Shown: positions 14,008 to 14,590 of the stretch, piece by piece
Layout: the number at the start of each line of letters is the position of its first letter
Numbering within the stretch: position 1 is the stretch's first letter
Assembly (NCBI GenBank): GCA_020025035.1
Contig: JAHHSU010000029.1
Span: 1-14,590 of the forward strand
Source: Thomasclavelia sp.
Lineage (GTDB): Bacteria; Bacillota_I; Bacilli_A; Erysipelotrichales; Coprobacillaceae
Direction: 5' to 3'
DNA: 14,590 nt
Translations under genes and position numbers: made by a program
The notes under the pieces: model-generated
The model's database searches: none
What the model was told of the DNA's origin: nothing
What the model saw: the letters and a program-made list of their open reading frames with translations, nothing else

Positions 14008-14419
14008 TTATTTTATTGAAAGCACGTATGAAGCTGGAATTGTATTACATGGAACAGAGATTAAATCAATTAGAAAAGGTAGTGCTAATTTAAAAGATAG
14101 TTTTATACGAATTAAAAATCAGGAAGCGTTTATTGAAAATATGCATATTGCACCTTATGATCATGGAAATATTTTTAATCATGATCCATTAAGACAAAGA
14201 AAATTATTATTGCATAAAAAGGAAATTATAAAATTAGAAAAAGAAGTAAAAGTTGGTGGATATACTTTAATAGCTACAAAATTATATTTTGATTCTAGTA
14301 GCAAAGCAAAGTTAGAAGTTGCATTGGCAAGAGGAAAAAAACTATATGATAAACGTCAAGATCTAAAGGAAAAAGATGCAAAGCGAGATATAGAAAAAGC
14401 AATGAAATATAACTATTAA
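13970..14419 (+). CDS. smpB: SsrA-binding protein SmpB
   Basis: Binds tmRNA (ssrA) and delivers it to ribosomes stalled on broken mRNA, so the nascent chain is tagged for proteolysis. The 149-residue length is typical. Conserved blocks: N-terminal NKKAYHDYFIESTYEAGI, GTEIKSIR (28-35) with the RNA-contacting glutamate E30, HDPLRQRKLLLHKKEI (71-86), GLALARG-like VALARGKKLYDKR (117-129). The basic C-terminal tail (DLKEKDAKRDIEKAMKYNY, 131-149) enters the decoding centre in characterised relatives. AGAGGGGA ends 5 bases before the ATG and lies inside rnr, with a 38-base overlap in another frame, so translation is coupled to rnr. ClpC in the same window is a natural consumer of ssrA-tagged proteins. 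The ssrA gene itself is not seen before the window ends. Confidence 0.96.
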   Translation: MKIIAQNKKAYHDYFIESTYEAGIVLHGTEIKSIRKGSANLKDSFIRIKNQEAFIENMHIAPYDHGNIFNHDPLRQRKLLLHKKEIIKLEKEVKVGGYTLIATKLYFDSSSKAKLEVALARGKKLYDKRQDLKEKDAKRDIEKAMKYNY

Positions 14420-14429
14420 TTATATAATG

Positions 14430-14470
14430 AAAAAAGATTGATTATAGAAAATACTAATTAATCTTTTTTT
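14430..14470 (+). terminator. Intrinsic terminator of the secG-rnr-smpB unit
   Basis: GATTGATTA (14436-14444) pairs with TAATTAATC (14455-14463) through nine positions including one G-U, extended by A-T pairs on each side. The loop is 10 bases and seven T follow (14464-14470). The A-tract at the left may allow weak function on the other strand. Confidence 0.85.
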
Positions 14471-14510
14471 ATTATTAATATTCTTTAAATAAGAAGAAAA
14501 TTGTTAGAAT

Positions 14511-14539
14511 TTGACATGAAAAATAAAATCTTGTACGAT
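14511..14539 (+). promoter_or_regulatory. Strong candidate promoter for a gene beyond the window
   Basis: A perfect TTGACA (14511-14516) is followed after exactly 17 bases by TACGAT (14534-14539; 4 of 6). This is the best -35 in the window. It points out of the right edge. In many Firmicutes ssrA lies just after smpB, but the 45 bases beyond the predicted start show no recognisable tmRNA 5' end. Confidence 0.6.
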
Positions 14540-14552
14540 AAGAATATCTTAT
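14538..14552 (+). promoter_or_regulatory. Palindrome at the start of the outgoing transcript; candidate operator
   Basis: ATAAGA (14538-14543) and TCTTAT (14547-14552) form a 6-3-6 inverted repeat overlapping the end of the -10 and the predicted start site. The position fits repressor binding; the short arms make chance possible. Confidence 0.3.
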
Positions 14553-14590
14553 ATAGTCGTTTAAATACAATTTGTAATATATGTTGAGAT

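Noticed and set aside
14471..14590. tmRNA (ssrA) gene after smpB
   Set aside because: No tmRNA-like 5' end, tag reading frame or T-loop could be identified before the window ends.

Overview
The window is strongly AT-rich and gene-dense. It reads like a chromosomal piece of a low-GC Firmicute. The gene order secG-rnr-smpB and the clpC...ispD...ispF-gltX series are Firmicutes landmarks. The AT bias, the BspA-like/InlB-repeat surface protein and a stripped-down Clp locus fit the Erysipelotrichia/Coprobacillaceae side of the phylum best; that placement is inference. TGA is used as a stop (ispF, rnr) and every tryptophan I checked is TGG, so the standard bacterial code applies, not the Mycoplasma/Spiroplasma code. 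No rRNA, tRNA, CRISPR array, insertion sequence or prophage gene is visible.

Layout. Positions 1-2181 hold one exported surface protein with BspA-type leucine-rich repeats and two InlB B-repeats. It sits behind a promoter whose spacer is almost pure T and ends at a clear terminator. Positions 2230-3805 are a two-gene nucleoside salvage operon (uridine phosphorylase, deoxyribose-phosphate aldolase) with a palindrome at the predicted start of transcription. Positions 3827-5955 are a single-gene unit for a ClpC/ClpA-type unfoldase that lacks the ClpC middle domain. Positions 5981-10481 carry the isoprenoid genes ispD and ispF and the glutamyl-tRNA synthetase gltX. Two rRNA-modification genes (rlmA, then an RluA-family pseudouridine synthase) sit between ispD and ispF on the opposite strand. 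Positions 10499-11430 hold a YitT-type membrane protein on the minus strand, convergent with gltX and sharing a bidirectional terminator. Positions 11434-14470 are secG, rnr and smpB (protein export, RNase R, tmRNA partner). A consensus-like promoter at 14511 leads out of the window.

How the genes work together. Most are housekeeping genes: translation and its quality control (gltX, smpB, rnr, rlmA, rluA-like), protein turnover and export (clpC, secG), isoprenoid precursors by the MEP route (ispD, ispF), and sugar recovery from nucleosides (udp, deoC). In Bacillus the order ctsR-mcsA-mcsB-clpC-radA-disA-yacL-ispD-ispF-gltX is one block. Here only clpC, ispD, ispF and gltX remain, broken up by terminators and an inverted gene pair.

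I do not see a wholly new multi-gene system. The points most worth following are regulatory or architectural: the T-tract promoter of the surface protein, the M-domain-less ClpC in a locus without ctsR/mcsAB, the repeated placement of terminator hairpins over stop codons, and the terminator whose U-tract runs straight into the rnr ribosome binding site. No gene-free stretch exceeds about 300 bases. The longest gaps are 2119-2333, 8359-8485 and 14420-14590, and each contains the signals listed.
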